Part shown: piece by piece, positions 1-8,752 of the stretch
How the letters are laid out: each line of letters begins with the position of its first letter
Numbering within the stretch: position 1 is the first letter of the stretch
DNA from: Pseudomonas fluorescens NCIMB 11764
Lineage (GTDB): Bacteria; Pseudomonadota; Gammaproteobacteria; Pseudomonadales; Pseudomonadaceae
Direction of reading: 5' to 3'
DNA length: 64,000 nt
Assembly: GCF_000293885.2 (NCBI RefSeq)
Contig: NZ_CP010945.1
Coordinates: 496,001 to 560,000, forward strand
Program-made: the position numbers and the translations under genes
The notes under the pieces: model-generated
The model's database searches: none
What the model saw: the letters and a program-made list of their open reading frames with translations, nothing else
Told to the model about the DNA's origin: nothing

Positions 1-1473
1 GATCAGGTCAACCAGCAAGTCCAGCAAAAAGCCGTGGAGACCCTCGGCACTCAATATTCTCTGAATACCCGCCTTGGCGAATTGGCCATGCGCCATCCGG
101 TGACGTGCAGCCCGATTACGCCGTTGCGCGAAGCCGTGACCCTGATGCACGAGCAGCAGGTCGGCAGCATTGTGGTGGTCGATGAACACAAGGCGCCGCT
201 GGGTATTTTCACCCTGCGCGACCTGCGTCACGTGGTGGCCGAAGGCACCAACGACTTCAACGAAGCCATCGAATTGCACATGACCCACGCGCCGTTTTTC
301 CTGACGCCGGACCACAGTGCCTTCGATGCGGCGATTGCCATGACTGAGCGGCATATTGCCCACGTTTGCCTGGTCAAGGACCAGCGCCTGTGCGGCGTGG
401 TCTCGGAACGTGACCTGTTTTCCCTGCAACGGGTTGATCTGGTGCACCTGGCGCGGACCATCCGTAGCGCCCAGAAGGTGGAAAACCTGGTGGCGATGCG
501 CGGCGAGATCGGTCAATTGGTGGAACGCATGTTGGCCCATGGCGCGTCGTCGACCCAGATCACCCACATCATCACCCTGCTCAACGACCACACCGTGTGC
601 CGGGTGATCGAATTGACTCTCGCCGAGAAAGGCGACCCCGGTGTGCCGTTCAGTTGGCTGTGTTTCGGCAGCGAAGGCCGCCGCGAACAGACGCTGCATA
701 CCGATCAGGACAACGGCATTCTGTTCGAAGCCCGGGACGCCGCGCATGCCGCCGAGATTCGCGGCAAGTTGCTGCCTATCGCTCAACAGATCAACCAGAG
801 CCTGGCGCTGTGCGGGTTCACCCTGTGCAAGGGCAACATCATGGCCGGCAACCCTGAGCTGTGTTTGTCCCGGGCCGAATGGGCGCGGCGTTTTGCGGCG
901 TTCATTCGTGAAGCGACGCCGGAGAACCTGCTGGGTTCGAGCATCTATTTCGACCTGCGCGTGGTTTGGGGCGACGAGCAAAGCTGCGAGCAACTGCGTC
1001 GGGGCATTCTCGATCAAGTCGCTGACAACCGGCTGTTCCAGCGGATGATGGCCGAAAACGCCCTGCGCAACCGCCCGCCCGTAGGCCGTTTCCGCGAGTT
1101 TGTGCTGGCGCGCAAGAATGGCGAGAAGGCGACGCTGGACCTGAAAGTCCAGGGCCTGACGCCCTTTGTCGACGGCGCCCGATTGCTGGCGCTAGCCCAC
1201 GGCATCGAGGCCAACAATACGCTGGAGCGCTTTCGCCAACTGGTCGAAAAAGAAGTCATCGAACGGCTGGACGGTGCAGCGTATGAAGAGGCGTATCACT
1301 TCATCCAGCAAACCCGCATGCAGCAACATCAGCTACAGACCCGGGAGAACTTGCCCTACTCCAACCGGGTCGATCCCGACAGCCTCAATCACCTGGACCG
1401 AAGGATCCTGCGCGAATCCCTGCGTCAGGCCCAGCGCCTGCAAAGCAGCCTGACATTGCGGTATCAGTTATGA
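1..1473 (+). CDS. CBS-domain/DUF294 signal-transduction nucleotidyltransferase (5' end outside window)
   Basis: The reading frame is open from the first base, so the true start lies upstream of the window and at least the N-terminus is missing. Family members usually also carry an N-terminal cyclic-nucleotide-binding domain, which would fall outside. Visible in order: a CBS pair (roughly the first 140 residues, with the phrases VTCSPITPLREAV and GVVSERDLFSLQ), a DUF294 nucleotidyltransferase-like domain with GSEGRREQTLHTDQDNGI (the G-S-x-G-R-x-E and D-x-D pattern of the fold), and a helical DUF294 C-terminal domain. The product is probably a cytosolic regulator that senses adenine nucleotides through the CBS pair; its substrate is unknown. 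The stop overlaps the start of the exonuclease gene (ATGA), so the two are translationally coupled. Confidence 0.9.
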   Translation, partial: DQVNQQVQQKAVETLGTQYSLNTRLGELAMRHPVTCSPITPLREAVTLMHEQQVGSIVVVDEHKAPLGIFTLRDLRHVVAEGTNDFNEAIELHMTHAPFFLTPDHSAFDAAIAMTERHIAHVCLVKDQRLCGVVSERDLFSLQRVDLVHLARTIRSAQKVENLVAMRGEIGQLVERMLAHGASSTQITHIITLLNDHTVCRVIELTLAEKGDPGVPFSWLCFGSEGRREQTLHTDQDNGILFEARDAAHAAEIRGKLLPIAQQINQSLALCGFTLCKGNIMAGNPELCLSRAEWARRFAAFIREATPENLLGSSIYFDLRVVWGDEQSCEQLRRGILDQVADNRLFQRMMAENALRNRPPVGRFREFVLARKNGEKATLDLKVQGLTPFVDGARLLALAHGIEANNTLERFRQLVEKEVIERLDGAAYEEAYHFIQQTRMQQHQLQTRENLPYSNRVDPDSLNHLDRRILRESLRQAQRLQSSLTLRYQL

Positions 1474-2177
1474 GCCTGTTTTCGTGGTTGCGCCCGGTGG
1501 GGCCGATGCTGTCCGTGGAATTGCAGCAACGTCTGCAACGCTTGCCGGCGGGCGCCGAGCTCAGAGAATGCAGCCTGCGCGAACAGCGCTGGGTGGTGCT
1601 GGACCTGGAAACCACCGGGTTGAATATGAACAAGGATCGGGTGCTGTCCATCGGCGCGGTGGTGATTGAAGACGGGGCGATCGACTTCAGCCAGCAGTTC
1701 GAACGCACCCTCCAATGCACGGATATGAAATTGGCGCCCAGTGTGTTGATCCATGGCTTGGGCCCCAGCGCGATCGCTGCCGGCAGTGATCCGGCGCAGG
1801 CCCTGCTCGAGTTCATGGAATTTGTGGGCGACAGTCCGGTGCTGGCGTTTCATGCGCCGTTTGATCAGCACATGCTCGGGCGCGCGTTGAAGGATCATCT
1901 GGGTTACAAGCTGCAGCATCCGTTTCTGGATGTGGCGGATATCGCCCCGCTGCTGTGCCCACAGGCGCACATTCGCGAGGCGGGGCTGGACGAGTGGATC
2001 GACTGGTTCAAGCTCGAAGTGTTCGAGCGTCATAATGCCAGTGCCGATGCGCTGGCGACTGCGGAACTGGCGTTGATCCTGTTCAGCCGGGCGCGGCAGC
2101 AGCAGATTCATAGTCCGTTGAATTTGCAGCAGCGGGTGAGTCAGTGGAAACGCAGGCAGCGAACGCCTTCTTTTTAG
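1470..2177 (+). CDS. DEDDh-family 3'-5' exonuclease (DnaQ/PolC-like)
   Basis: A 235-residue protein of the RNase T/DnaQ exonuclease fold. Exo I carries the D-x-E pair in VVLDLETTGLN (about residues 43-53), Exo II is in LAFHAPFDQHML (about 127-138), and Exo III has the H-N-A-S-A-D pattern near residue 190, so all DEDDh catalytic residues are present. It probably trims 3' ends of single-stranded nucleic acid as a stand-alone exonuclease rather than as the Pol III epsilon subunit, because it lacks a polymerase-binding tail and is an operon partner of the DUF294 gene. The ATG overlaps the preceding stop by four bases. A REPIN follows the stop. Confidence 0.9.
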   Translation: MSLFSWLRPVGPMLSVELQQRLQRLPAGAELRECSLREQRWVVLDLETTGLNMNKDRVLSIGAVVIEDGAIDFSQQFERTLQCTDMKLAPSVLIHGLGPSAIAAGSDPAQALLEFMEFVGDSPVLAFHAPFDQHMLGRALKDHLGYKLQHPFLDVADIAPLLCPQAHIREAGLDEWIDWFKLEVFERHNASADALATAELALILFSRARQQQIHSPLNLQQRVSQWKRRQRTPSF

Positions 2178-2193
2178 ACTTCCTGCCTATCTC

Positions 2194-2316
2194 TGTGGCG
2201 AGGGAGCTTGCTCCCGCCGGGATGCGAAGCAGCCCCCCTGCCTTCTCCAGTCAAATCGCGTTCGCAGGTTTTGCGACGGCTGCGCAGCCAAGCGGGAGCA
2301 AGCTCCCTCGCCACAG
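2194..2316. repeat. REPIN (two inverted REPs, family A: TGTGGCGAGGGAGCTTGCTCCC)
   Basis: Two copies of an imperfect palindrome in inverted orientation, about 75 bases apart, TGTGGCGAGGGAGCTTGC near 2194 and its complement ending at 2316. The inner part contains GCTGCGCAGCC, also inverted. This doublet organisation is that of Pseudomonas REPINs. It fills most of the gap between the exonuclease and fecI. Confidence 0.9.
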
Positions 2317-2391
2317 GTTTACTTTGCGCAATGCCCTGAAACCCACCTGACCAGTGGCCAATTGCTTACCTCCCCCGCCTCTGCCACAATC

Positions 2392-2410
2392 GCGAATAAT
2401 TCTCGTTAGT
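2392..2410 (+). promoter_or_regulatory. Candidate Fur box upstream of the fecI-like gene
   Basis: GCGAATAATTCTCGTTAGT matches the 19-bp Fur consensus GATAATGATAATCATTATC at 11 of 19 positions by eye. It lies 27 bases before the GTG start of an iron-type ECF sigma factor gene, where Fur repression is expected in pseudomonads. It is a candidate only. Confidence 0.45.
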
Positions 2411-2436
2411 TAACACTTCCCAATCGGTGATGCCGC

Positions 2437-2955
2437 GTGTCGTCAGTCCAAAGCCCCCACAGTGAGCTCGTCGGTGCGTTATATCGTGACCATCGCAGCT
2501 GGCTATTGGCCTGGCTTCGACGCAATGTCGCTTGCCCGCAACGGGCAGAAGACCTGAGTCAGGACACCTTCGTGCGGTTGCTGGGCCGTGATCAACTGAA
2601 CGAACCGCGCGAACCTCGGGCGTTTCTGGTGGCGATCGCCAAGGGTCTGCTGTTTGACTACTTCCGGCGTGCCGCGCTGGAACAGGCTTACCTCACCGAA
2701 CTGATGCTGATCCCCGAAGGCGAACAGCCATCGGTGGAAGAACAGCAACTGATCCTCGAAGACCTGAAAAACATCGACCGCCTGCTCGGCAAACTCTCCA
2801 GCAAAGCCCGGGCAGCGTTTCTCTACAACCGTCTCGACGGCCTCGGCCACGCGGAAATTGCCCAGCGCCTGGGCGTATCGGTGCCGCGGGTGCGTCAATA
2901 CCTGGCCCAGGGCATTCGTCAGTGCTATATCGCGCTGTACGGTGAGCCGATATGA
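2437..2955 (+). CDS. FecI-like ECF sigma factor (iron-starvation type)
   Basis: A 172-residue sigma-70 family protein with region 2 (about residues 10-75, including AEDLSQDTFVRLL) and region 4 helix-turn-helix (about 110-165, LGHAEIAQRLGVSVPRVRQYLAQGI). The start is GTG; the nearby ATG at 2430 is in another frame. It directs RNA polymerase to the promoter of the neighbouring TonB receptor when the receptor binds its ferric siderophore and signals through the FecR partner. The stop overlaps the fecR start (ATGA), so the pair is co-translated. A candidate Fur box precedes it. Confidence 0.92.
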   Translation: MSSVQSPHSELVGALYRDHRSWLLAWLRRNVACPQRAEDLSQDTFVRLLGRDQLNEPREPRAFLVAIAKGLLFDYFRRAALEQAYLTELMLIPEGEQPSVEEQQLILEDLKNIDRLLGKLSSKARAAFLYNRLDGLGHAEIAQRLGVSVPRVRQYLAQGIRQCYIALYGEPI

Positions 2956-3923
2956 GCGCGGTCAGCTCCAAACCGGTGTCGGCGCAGGTGCTGGACGCGG
3001 CGATTGCCTGGCAATTGTCGCTGGATTCCGGCAACCCGGTGGAGCGCGAAGAGTTCGCCAAATGGCACGCCGCCCACGAAGAACACGCCCGCGCCTGGCG
3101 CCAGTTGGGCATGCTCGACCAGCGTTTCAGCGTGGCCAGCGGCCCGGCCCGCACCGCATTGCTGCAATCGCGCGAAAGCATTCGCCGACGTGTGCGCAAA
3201 CTGGGCAGCGGCGTGGCGAGCATCGTGGCGGTGATTGGTTTGGCGCTGTTCGCCGGTGAGCGTTATCTACCGGTTGACTATTGGCTGGCCGATCAGCGCA
3301 CCGCCACCGGCGAGCAACGCACTTTGCGCCTGAGCGACGGCACAGTGATCAACCTCAACACCCACAGTGCCGTGGACGTGCGCTTTGATGAGAAGCAGCG
3401 CCGGGTGATTCTTCAGGACGGGGAAATCCTCGTCGAAACCGGTCATGGCGATGCGCGGCCGTTTATCGTCGAAACCCGCGAAGGCAGCATGCGCGCACTC
3501 GGCACGCGTTTCCTGGTCAAGCGCGAGGAAGAAGGCACGCGCCTGAGCGTGTTGCAGTCCGCCGTCGCCGCCCATCCCGAGTCGAGTCCTGAAGAACAGA
3601 TTCTGCGCGAAGGCCAGCAGGTGCTGATGCGCAGCAACGGCCTCGGGCCGATCATCGCGCTCAACCTCGGTGCCGATGCCTGGACCCGCGGCATGCTGGT
3701 GGTGGATAACGCGCGTCTGGAAGATCTGGTCCACGAACTCGGTCGTTATCGCCGCGGGCATCTGGGCGTTGCGCCAGAGGTGGCCGACCTGCGGATTACC
3801 GGCAGTTTCCCGTTGCACGATACCGATCTGGCGTTGAGCGCCCTGCTGCCGACCTTGCCGGTGCAGCTCGAGCAGCACACGCAATGGTGGGTGACGGTGG
3901 CGAAGGCTGAAACCAAGCCTTGA
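2952..3923 (+). CDS. FecR-like anti-sigma factor / sigma regulator
   Basis: A 323-residue inner-membrane regulator. An N-terminal cytosolic DUF4880 domain (about residues 10-52, EFAKWHAAHEEHARAWRQL) precedes one membrane segment (about 83-100, SIVAVIGLALFAGERYL) and a periplasmic FecR domain (about 115-210, TGEQRTLRLSDGTVINLNTH). The C-terminal region receives the signal from the receptor's STN domain. It forms an operon with the sigma gene and sits directly upstream of the receptor, the standard cell-surface-signalling order. No Shine-Dalgarno separation is needed because of the ATGA overlap. Confidence 0.92.
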   Translation: MSAVSSKPVSAQVLDAAIAWQLSLDSGNPVEREEFAKWHAAHEEHARAWRQLGMLDQRFSVASGPARTALLQSRESIRRRVRKLGSGVASIVAVIGLALFAGERYLPVDYWLADQRTATGEQRTLRLSDGTVINLNTHSAVDVRFDEKQRRVILQDGEILVETGHGDARPFIVETREGSMRALGTRFLVKREEEGTRLSVLQSAVAAHPESSPEEQILREGQQVLMRSNGLGPIIALNLGADAWTRGMLVVDNARLEDLVHELGRYRRGHLGVAPEVADLRITGSFPLHDTDLALSALLPTLPVQLEQHTQWWVTVAKAETKP

Positions 3924-3934
3924 GGCAGACCATT

Positions 3935-3965
3935 TGTGGCGAGGGAGCTTGCTCCCTCATCACAG
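3935..3965. repeat. Single REP (family A)
   Basis: TGTGGCGAGGGAGCTTGC followed by TCCCTCATCACA forms a hairpin 12 bases after the fecR stop. It could also serve as a transcription attenuator between fecR and the receptor gene. Confidence 0.75.
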
Positions 3966-4102
3966 GGTTGGGTCCATGCCTCAAGGCTGATGCGTACAGA
4001 TTCACTAGCTGAATCGAAATTATTTTCATCCAGCCCTATCACTTCTGGTTTTTCGTTCGGCACCTAGGCAATTGAGAAGTATTCCCTTTCAGGAGCCGCC
4101 GT

Positions 4103-6547
4103 ATGTCCCGTTCGCTAGACACCTTGTTGCGCCCCAGTTTGCTGGCGGTCGCCATTGCCCTCTGCACACCTCTGGCCAGCAACCAACTGATCGCAGCTGA
4201 ACAGGCGTCCAGCGTTCGCGCCTACACTCTTCCGGCTGCGCCATTGGCCAGCACGTTGAACCAGATCGCCAGCCAGTCCGGCCTGGCGTTGTCGCTGGAT
4301 CCGGCGCTGGCAGCGGGCAAGATGTCGGCACCGGTCAATGGCCAGTACGATGCCACCGGCGCCCTGCGCGCGGCCTTGAATGGTACCGGCCTGCAACTGG
4401 AACAGAGCAGCACCGGCACCTACAGCCTTGTGGCCGCGCCTGAAGGTGTGATGGCCCTGCCAGAAACCGCCATCATCGGCGTTGAAAACACTGAAAGTGC
4501 CTGGGGCCCGGTGGAGGGTTACCTGGCCAAGCGCACCGCCGCCGGCACCAAGACCGACACTGCGCTGGTTGAGGCGCCGCGTTCGATTTCGATCGCCACC
4601 CGCGAACAAATGGACGACCGCAGCGTGCACAGCCTCGATGACGCCGTGCGCTACATGCCGGGCATCACCGCCAGCAGTTTCGGCAGCGACACCCGCACCG
4701 ACTGGCTGCGCGTGCGAGGCTTCGAACCGACCCAGTTCCTCGACGGCTTGCCGTTGCCCAAAGGCGTGTATGCCAACCCGAAACCGGAAACCTGGAACCT
4801 CGACCGCCTCGCCCTGCTGCGCGGCCCGGCTTCGTCGGTCTATGGCCAGACCCCACCGGGCGGTTTGCTGGACATGGTCAGCCGTCGTCCCAGCGCCGAG
4901 TCGAGCCATGAAATCCAGGTGCAATACGGCAGTGACAATCACCGCCAGATCAACTTCGCCAGCACCGGCAAGATCGACGACGAAGGCCAGTTCCTCTACG
5001 GCGTCAGCGGCGTGGTTCGCGACAGCGGGACGCAGATCGACCACATCGACAACAAGCGCTACAACATTGCGCCGAGCCTGACCTGGAACATTGACGACGA
5101 CACCAAATTCACCCTGCTCACGCAGTTCACCCGTGACGATACCGGCATCACCAGCCAGTTCCATTCGATCCAGGGCACCAAAATCGACATGCCGTTCGGC
5201 GATATTTCCCACCACAAGAACCTGGGAGATCCGAACTACGAGTACTACGACCGCACCTACTACGCGCTGGGCTATGCCTTCGAACATCGTCTGAACGACG
5301 TCTGGCAGTTCCGTCAGAACCTGCGCTACACCAAGTCCGACCTGTCGTTCCAGGCCATTACCGTCAACAGCTATATTCCCTCGCTCGCCGCTTTCGGTTA
5401 TGTCGTCGACGATCAGGGCAATACCGGGCGGGGCACGACCAATGTCGAGGAAGACATCAGCCAGTTCGCGGTGGATAACAACTTTCAGGGCGATTTTTCC
5501 ACGGGTGACGTCCGTCATACCCTGCTGATCGGGCTGGATCACCAGCGCAACAACACCAACTACCTGTCGATCTTCGGGACCGCGCCGCGCATCAACGTCA
5601 ACACCCCGCAATACGGCCTGCCGATCACTCGTCCACCGCGCTCCGATGCGTTCTATGACCAGGACCAGAAGACCTATCAGACCGGTTTGTACGTCCAGGA
5701 CCAGATGGCCCTCGACCAATGGCGCCTGACATTGGGCGGCCGTGAAGACTGGGTCCATACCGGCACCAAGTTCTTCAATGACGAAAACGCGACTAACACC
5801 GAACGGGACAAGAAATTCAGCGGTAACGCGGCGATCAGCTACGTGTTCGACAACGGCATCGTGCCTTACCTGTCTTACGCCGAGTCATTCCAGCCAACCA
5901 GCAACGCCGCCGCATCGGCTACCGAATCGTTCAAACCGACCGAAGGCCAGCAATGGGAGCTGGGCATCAAATACCAACCACCGGGCAGCAATACCTTGCT
6001 CAGCGCAGCGGTGTATGACCTGACCCAGAAAAACGTCTCTGTCACCACCACCGTCGGCAACGTGCCGATCACCAGCCAGACCGGGGAAGTGAAAGTCAAA
6101 GGCCTGGAGCTGGAAGCGGTCTCCGACGTCACCGACAACCTGAAAATCATCGCCGCCTACACCCTGGCCAAATCCGAAGTGCAGAAAGGCGATTTCAAAG
6201 GCAACCGACTGCAACTGATGCCCAACCAGCAGGCTTCGCTGTGGGCCGATTACACCTGGCACAACGGCGTGCTGGATGGCTTCGGCATTGGCGCCGGCGC
6301 CCGTTACACCGGCAATACTTACGGCGACCAGGGCAACACCACGCTGGGCAAGGCTGACGCCTACACCGTGTTCGACGCGGCGGTTCATTACGACCTGGGT
6401 CGTCTGGACAACAGCTTGAAAGGTGCCTCGCTGGCCGTGAACGCGACCAACCTGCTCAACAAGGATTACATCTCCACCTGTGACGGCTTCTACTGCTATT
6501 ACGGCGACCTGCGCAGTGTCGTCGCCAGTGCCACGTACAAGTGGTAA
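4103..6547 (+). CDS. TonB-dependent siderophore receptor with STN signalling domain
   Basis: An 814-residue outer-membrane receptor. A signal peptide covers about residues 1-33 (cleavage near LIAAEQ). The STN (secretin/TonB N-terminal) domain is at about 38-95 (YTLPAAPLASTLNQIASQSG), the plug domain at about 150-260 (APRSISIATREQMDD, WLRVRGF, LLRGPASSVYGQ, GGLLDMVSRRP), and the rest is a 22-strand barrel ending in an aromatic residue (TYKW). The STN domain ties it to the FecI/FecR pair upstream, so it both imports and reports a ferric siderophore; the ligand cannot be told from sequence. The start has AGGAG seven bases upstream. Relatives include FoxA/FpvA/FiuA-type receptors. Confidence 0.93.
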   Translation: MSRSLDTLLRPSLLAVAIALCTPLASNQLIAAEQASSVRAYTLPAAPLASTLNQIASQSGLALSLDPALAAGKMSAPVNGQYDATGALRAALNGTGLQLEQSSTGTYSLVAAPEGVMALPETAIIGVENTESAWGPVEGYLAKRTAAGTKTDTALVEAPRSISIATREQMDDRSVHSLDDAVRYMPGITASSFGSDTRTDWLRVRGFEPTQFLDGLPLPKGVYANPKPETWNLDRLALLRGPASSVYGQTPPGGLLDMVSRRPSAESSHEIQVQYGSDNHRQINFASTGKIDDEGQFLYGVSGVVRDSGTQIDHIDNKRYNIAPSLTWNIDDDTKFTLLTQFTRDDTGITSQFHSIQGTKIDMPFGDISHHKNLGDPNYEYYDRTYYALGYAFEHRLNDVWQFRQNLRYTKSDLSFQAITVNSYIPSLAAFGYVVDDQGNTGRGTTNVEEDISQFAVDNNFQGDFSTGDVRHTLLIGLDHQRNNTNYLSIFGTAPRINVNTPQYGLPITRPPRSDAFYDQDQKTYQTGLYVQDQMALDQWRLTLGGREDWVHTGTKFFNDENATNTERDKKFSGNAAISYVFDNGIVPYLSYAESFQPTSNAAASATESFKPTEGQQWELGIKYQPPGSNTLLSAAVYDLTQKNVSVTTTVGNVPITSQTGEVKVKGLELEAVSDVTDNLKIIAAYTLAKSEVQKGDFKGNRLQLMPNQQASLWADYTWHNGVLDGFGIGAGARYTGNTYGDQGNTTLGKADAYTVFDAAVHYDLGRLDNSLKGASLAVNATNLLNKDYISTCDGFYCYYGDLRSVVASATYKW

Positions 6548-6619
6548 ACGCTTGATTTGATACGTGCTGTAACCAGGCCGTCCTTCGAGGACGGCTTTGG
6601 TATTTCTGAAGGCTGAGAA

Positions 6620-7750
6620 ATGAAAAGCAAAACCATTCGCCGCTGGTCCTTCGTCCACACCTGGACCAGCCTGATCTGCACGGTCTTCCTGCTGATGCTG
6701 GCGCTGACCGGCTTGCCATTGATTTTCCATCACGAGATCGACCACTTGCTGGGCGATGCCGCCGAGTTGAAGGCAATGCCGGCCGATACCCCGCAGCTGA
6801 ATTTGCAGCAGTTGGTGCTGGCCGCGGAAAAACATCGTCCCGGCGAAGTCATGCAGTATTTCGGCTTCGACGAAGACGAACCCAACGCCGCGATCGCGAT
6901 CATGGCGGCCACCGCGGGTACCGAACCGAATTCGTCGCACACCTTCATGCTCGACGCCCGCACCGGCGAGGCGCTGGAAATGCCGTCGGCCAATGGCGGC
7001 TTCATGATGATCATGCTGCGCCTGCACGTGGACATGTTTGCCGGCCTGCCGGGCAAGCTGTTGCTGGCGTTCATGGGCATTCTGTTTGTGGTGGCGATCG
7101 TGTCCGGGACGGTGCTGTACCTGCCGTTCATGCGCCGCTTGAAATTCGCCACCGTGCGCCAGGACAAATCCACTCGCCTGCGCTGGCTCGACCTGCACAA
7201 CCTGATCGGTGTGGTCACCCTGACCTGGGCGCTGGTGGTCGGCGTCACCGGCGTCATCAGTGCCTGCGCCGACTTGCTAATCGCGGCGTGGCGCAACGAC
7301 AGCCTGAGTGCGATGGTCGCGCCCTACCGCGATGCACCACCCCTGACGCAACTGGCGCCGGCCACCCGCCTGCTCGACATCGCCAAAGACGTTGCGCCCG
7401 GTATGCAGCCAGACTTCATCGCCTTCCCCGGCACGCGGTTTTCCAGCGAGCACCATTACGCGGTGTTCATGAAGGGCAGCACGCACCTGACTTCGCACTT
7501 GCTGACGCCAGTGCTGATCGACGCCAGTACATTGCAAGTCACCGCCGTGGCTGAAAGGCCGTGGTACATGGACGCCATGGGCATGTCGCAGCCGCTGCAC
7601 TTCGGCGATTACGGCGGCATGCCAATGAAAATCCTCTGGGCGACGCTCGATGTGCTGACCATCATCGTGCTCGGGAGCGGGGTTTACCTGTGGGTGGTGC
7701 GGCGCAAGGCGGCAAAACCCGTACTGGAAAAAGCGGAGAACGTGGCATGA
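6620..7750 (+). CDS. PepSY-associated TM protein (iron-uptake accessory)
   Basis: A 376-residue membrane protein of the PepSY_TM family. Its N-terminal signature RRWSFVHTWTSLICTVFLL opens the first transmembrane helix, further helices lie near residues 150-172 and 195-220, and the last is near 335-360 (ILWATLDVLTIIVLGSGVYLWVV). Conserved histidines (VHTW, FHHEIDH, LHVDM, DLHN) are typical of this family, whose members near siderophore receptors are thought to act as inner-membrane reductases for ferric siderophores. It follows the receptor by 72 bases and overlaps the next small gene (ATGA), so receptor, PepSY protein and small protein probably form one transcript. Confidence 0.88.
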   Translation: MKSKTIRRWSFVHTWTSLICTVFLLMLALTGLPLIFHHEIDHLLGDAAELKAMPADTPQLNLQQLVLAAEKHRPGEVMQYFGFDEDEPNAAIAIMAATAGTEPNSSHTFMLDARTGEALEMPSANGGFMMIMLRLHVDMFAGLPGKLLLAFMGILFVVAIVSGTVLYLPFMRRLKFATVRQDKSTRLRWLDLHNLIGVVTLTWALVVGVTGVISACADLLIAAWRNDSLSAMVAPYRDAPPLTQLAPATRLLDIAKDVAPGMQPDFIAFPGTRFSSEHHYAVFMKGSTHLTSHLLTPVLIDASTLQVTAVAERPWYMDAMGMSQPLHFGDYGGMPMKILWATLDVLTIIVLGSGVYLWVVRRKAAKPVLEKAENVA

Positions 7751-7932
7751 AACCCCGACAGTCAAACTTCTGGAAGGTCTTCGGCACGCCCGTCGTCATC
7801 GCCCTGCTCAGTGCGGCGGGGTTGTTTGCCGCGTTGCTGGGGGATGGCGTTTGGGATGCCCTGAGCTGGCTGGGCCTGGGTGTTCCTGCAATCCTCGCCC
7901 TGCGCGGGTTGCTCCAGCGCAAAACCCTGTAG
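7747..7932 (+). CDS. Small inner-membrane protein downstream of PepSY gene
   Basis: A 61-residue protein starting at an ATG that overlaps the PepSY stop. It has two hydrophobic segments, about residues 12-30 (GTPVVIALLSAAGLFAALL) and 38-53 (LSWLGLGVPAILALRG), separated by a short loop with GDGVWD, then a basic tail. I do not recognise a named domain, but its coupling to the PepSY gene in an iron-uptake cassette suggests an accessory role in the inner membrane. It is followed at once by a REPIN. Confidence 0.75.
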   Translation: MKPRQSNFWKVFGTPVVIALLSAAGLFAALLGDGVWDALSWLGLGVPAILALRGLLQRKTL

Positions 7933-8017
7933 GAGCGAAGCTTGCTCGCGAAGGAGTCAGCGCGGTCTGACTGACTGACCGAGGCGATCCCTTCGCGAGC
8001 AAACTTTGCTCCTACAG
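7928..8017. repeat. REPIN (family TGTAGGAGCGAAGCTTGCTCGCGAA)
   Basis: Two inverted REPs: TGTAGGAGCGAAGCTTGC at the left and TTTGCTCCTACA at the right, with TTCGCGAG inverted between them. It overlaps the last codons of the 61-residue gene and precedes the glutathione S-transferase gene. Confidence 0.85.
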
Positions 8018-8072
8018 GCTGTCGGCCCAACGCGCTATGCTCCCGACACTGTCCATCGACCGAGATCCCGCC

Positions 8073-8702
8073 ATGTCCGCCCCGAGCATGACCCTCTACC
8101 ACAACCCGTTGTCGCCCTTCGTTCGCAAAGTCATGGTGCTGCTGCACGAAACCGGTCAGCAAGACCGCGTCGCCCTGCAAAACTGCGTGCTGACCCCAGT
8201 CGCCCCGGACCTGCCGCTTATCGACGACAACCCGCTGAGCAAAATCCCCGCCCTGCGCCTGGCGGACGGCAACGTCATCCATGACAGCCGGGTGATCCTC
8301 GATTACCTCGACCACCAGCACGTCGGCAACCCGCTGATCCCCCGTGAAGGCTCGGCCCGTTGGCGTCGTCTGACCCTGGCCTCCCTGGCCGACGGGATCA
8401 TGGACGCTGCGGTGCTGGTGCGTTACGAAGTCGCCCTGCGCGCCCCGGAAAAACACTGGGACGAATGGCTCGACGGCCAGCGCGACAAGATCCGCCGCGC
8501 CTTGGCGCTGCTGGAAAAAGACGCGATTGCCGAGTTGACCAGTCATTTCGATGTGGCGGCGATCAGTGTCGCGTGTGCGCTGGGTTACCTCGACCTGCGC
8601 CATCAGGATCTGGAATGGCGCGAGTCGAATCCGCAGTTGGCCGCGTGGTATTTCGAGGTGAGCCAGCGGCCTTCGATGGTGCAGACCCAGCCGCCGAATT
8701 GA
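8073..8702 (+). CDS. Glutathione S-transferase family protein
   Basis: About 209 residues when started at the ATG at 8073. An ATG at 8037 is possible but adds residues before the fold, and one at 8088 is also plausible. The N-terminal thioredoxin fold begins at MTLYHNPLSPFVRKVMVLLHE and includes the cis-proline region KIPALRL and the DSRVILDYLD glutathione-binding segment; the rest is the all-helical C-terminal domain. It is a cytosolic glutathione-dependent enzyme of unknown substrate. Its 3' end is duplicated in broken form at 11700-11840. Confidence 0.9.
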   Translation: MSAPSMTLYHNPLSPFVRKVMVLLHETGQQDRVALQNCVLTPVAPDLPLIDDNPLSKIPALRLADGNVIHDSRVILDYLDHQHVGNPLIPREGSARWRRLTLASLADGIMDAAVLVRYEVALRAPEKHWDEWLDGQRDKIRRALALLEKDAIAELTSHFDVAAISVACALGYLDLRHQDLEWRESNPQLAAWYFEVSQRPSMVQTQPPN

Positions 8703-8723
8703 ATACTAATTAGCAAAAACCAA

Positions 8724-8752
8724 TTCCCTGGTCACTCTCGTGACCGAGGGAA
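8724..8752. terminator. Bidirectional hairpin between GST gene and rhs1
   Basis: TTCCCTGGTCAC-TCTC-GTGACCGAGGGAA forms a near-perfect stem. On the minus strand it is followed by TTGGTTTTTG, as expected for a terminator of the leftward rhs gene; it also serves the convergent GST gene. Confidence 0.7.
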
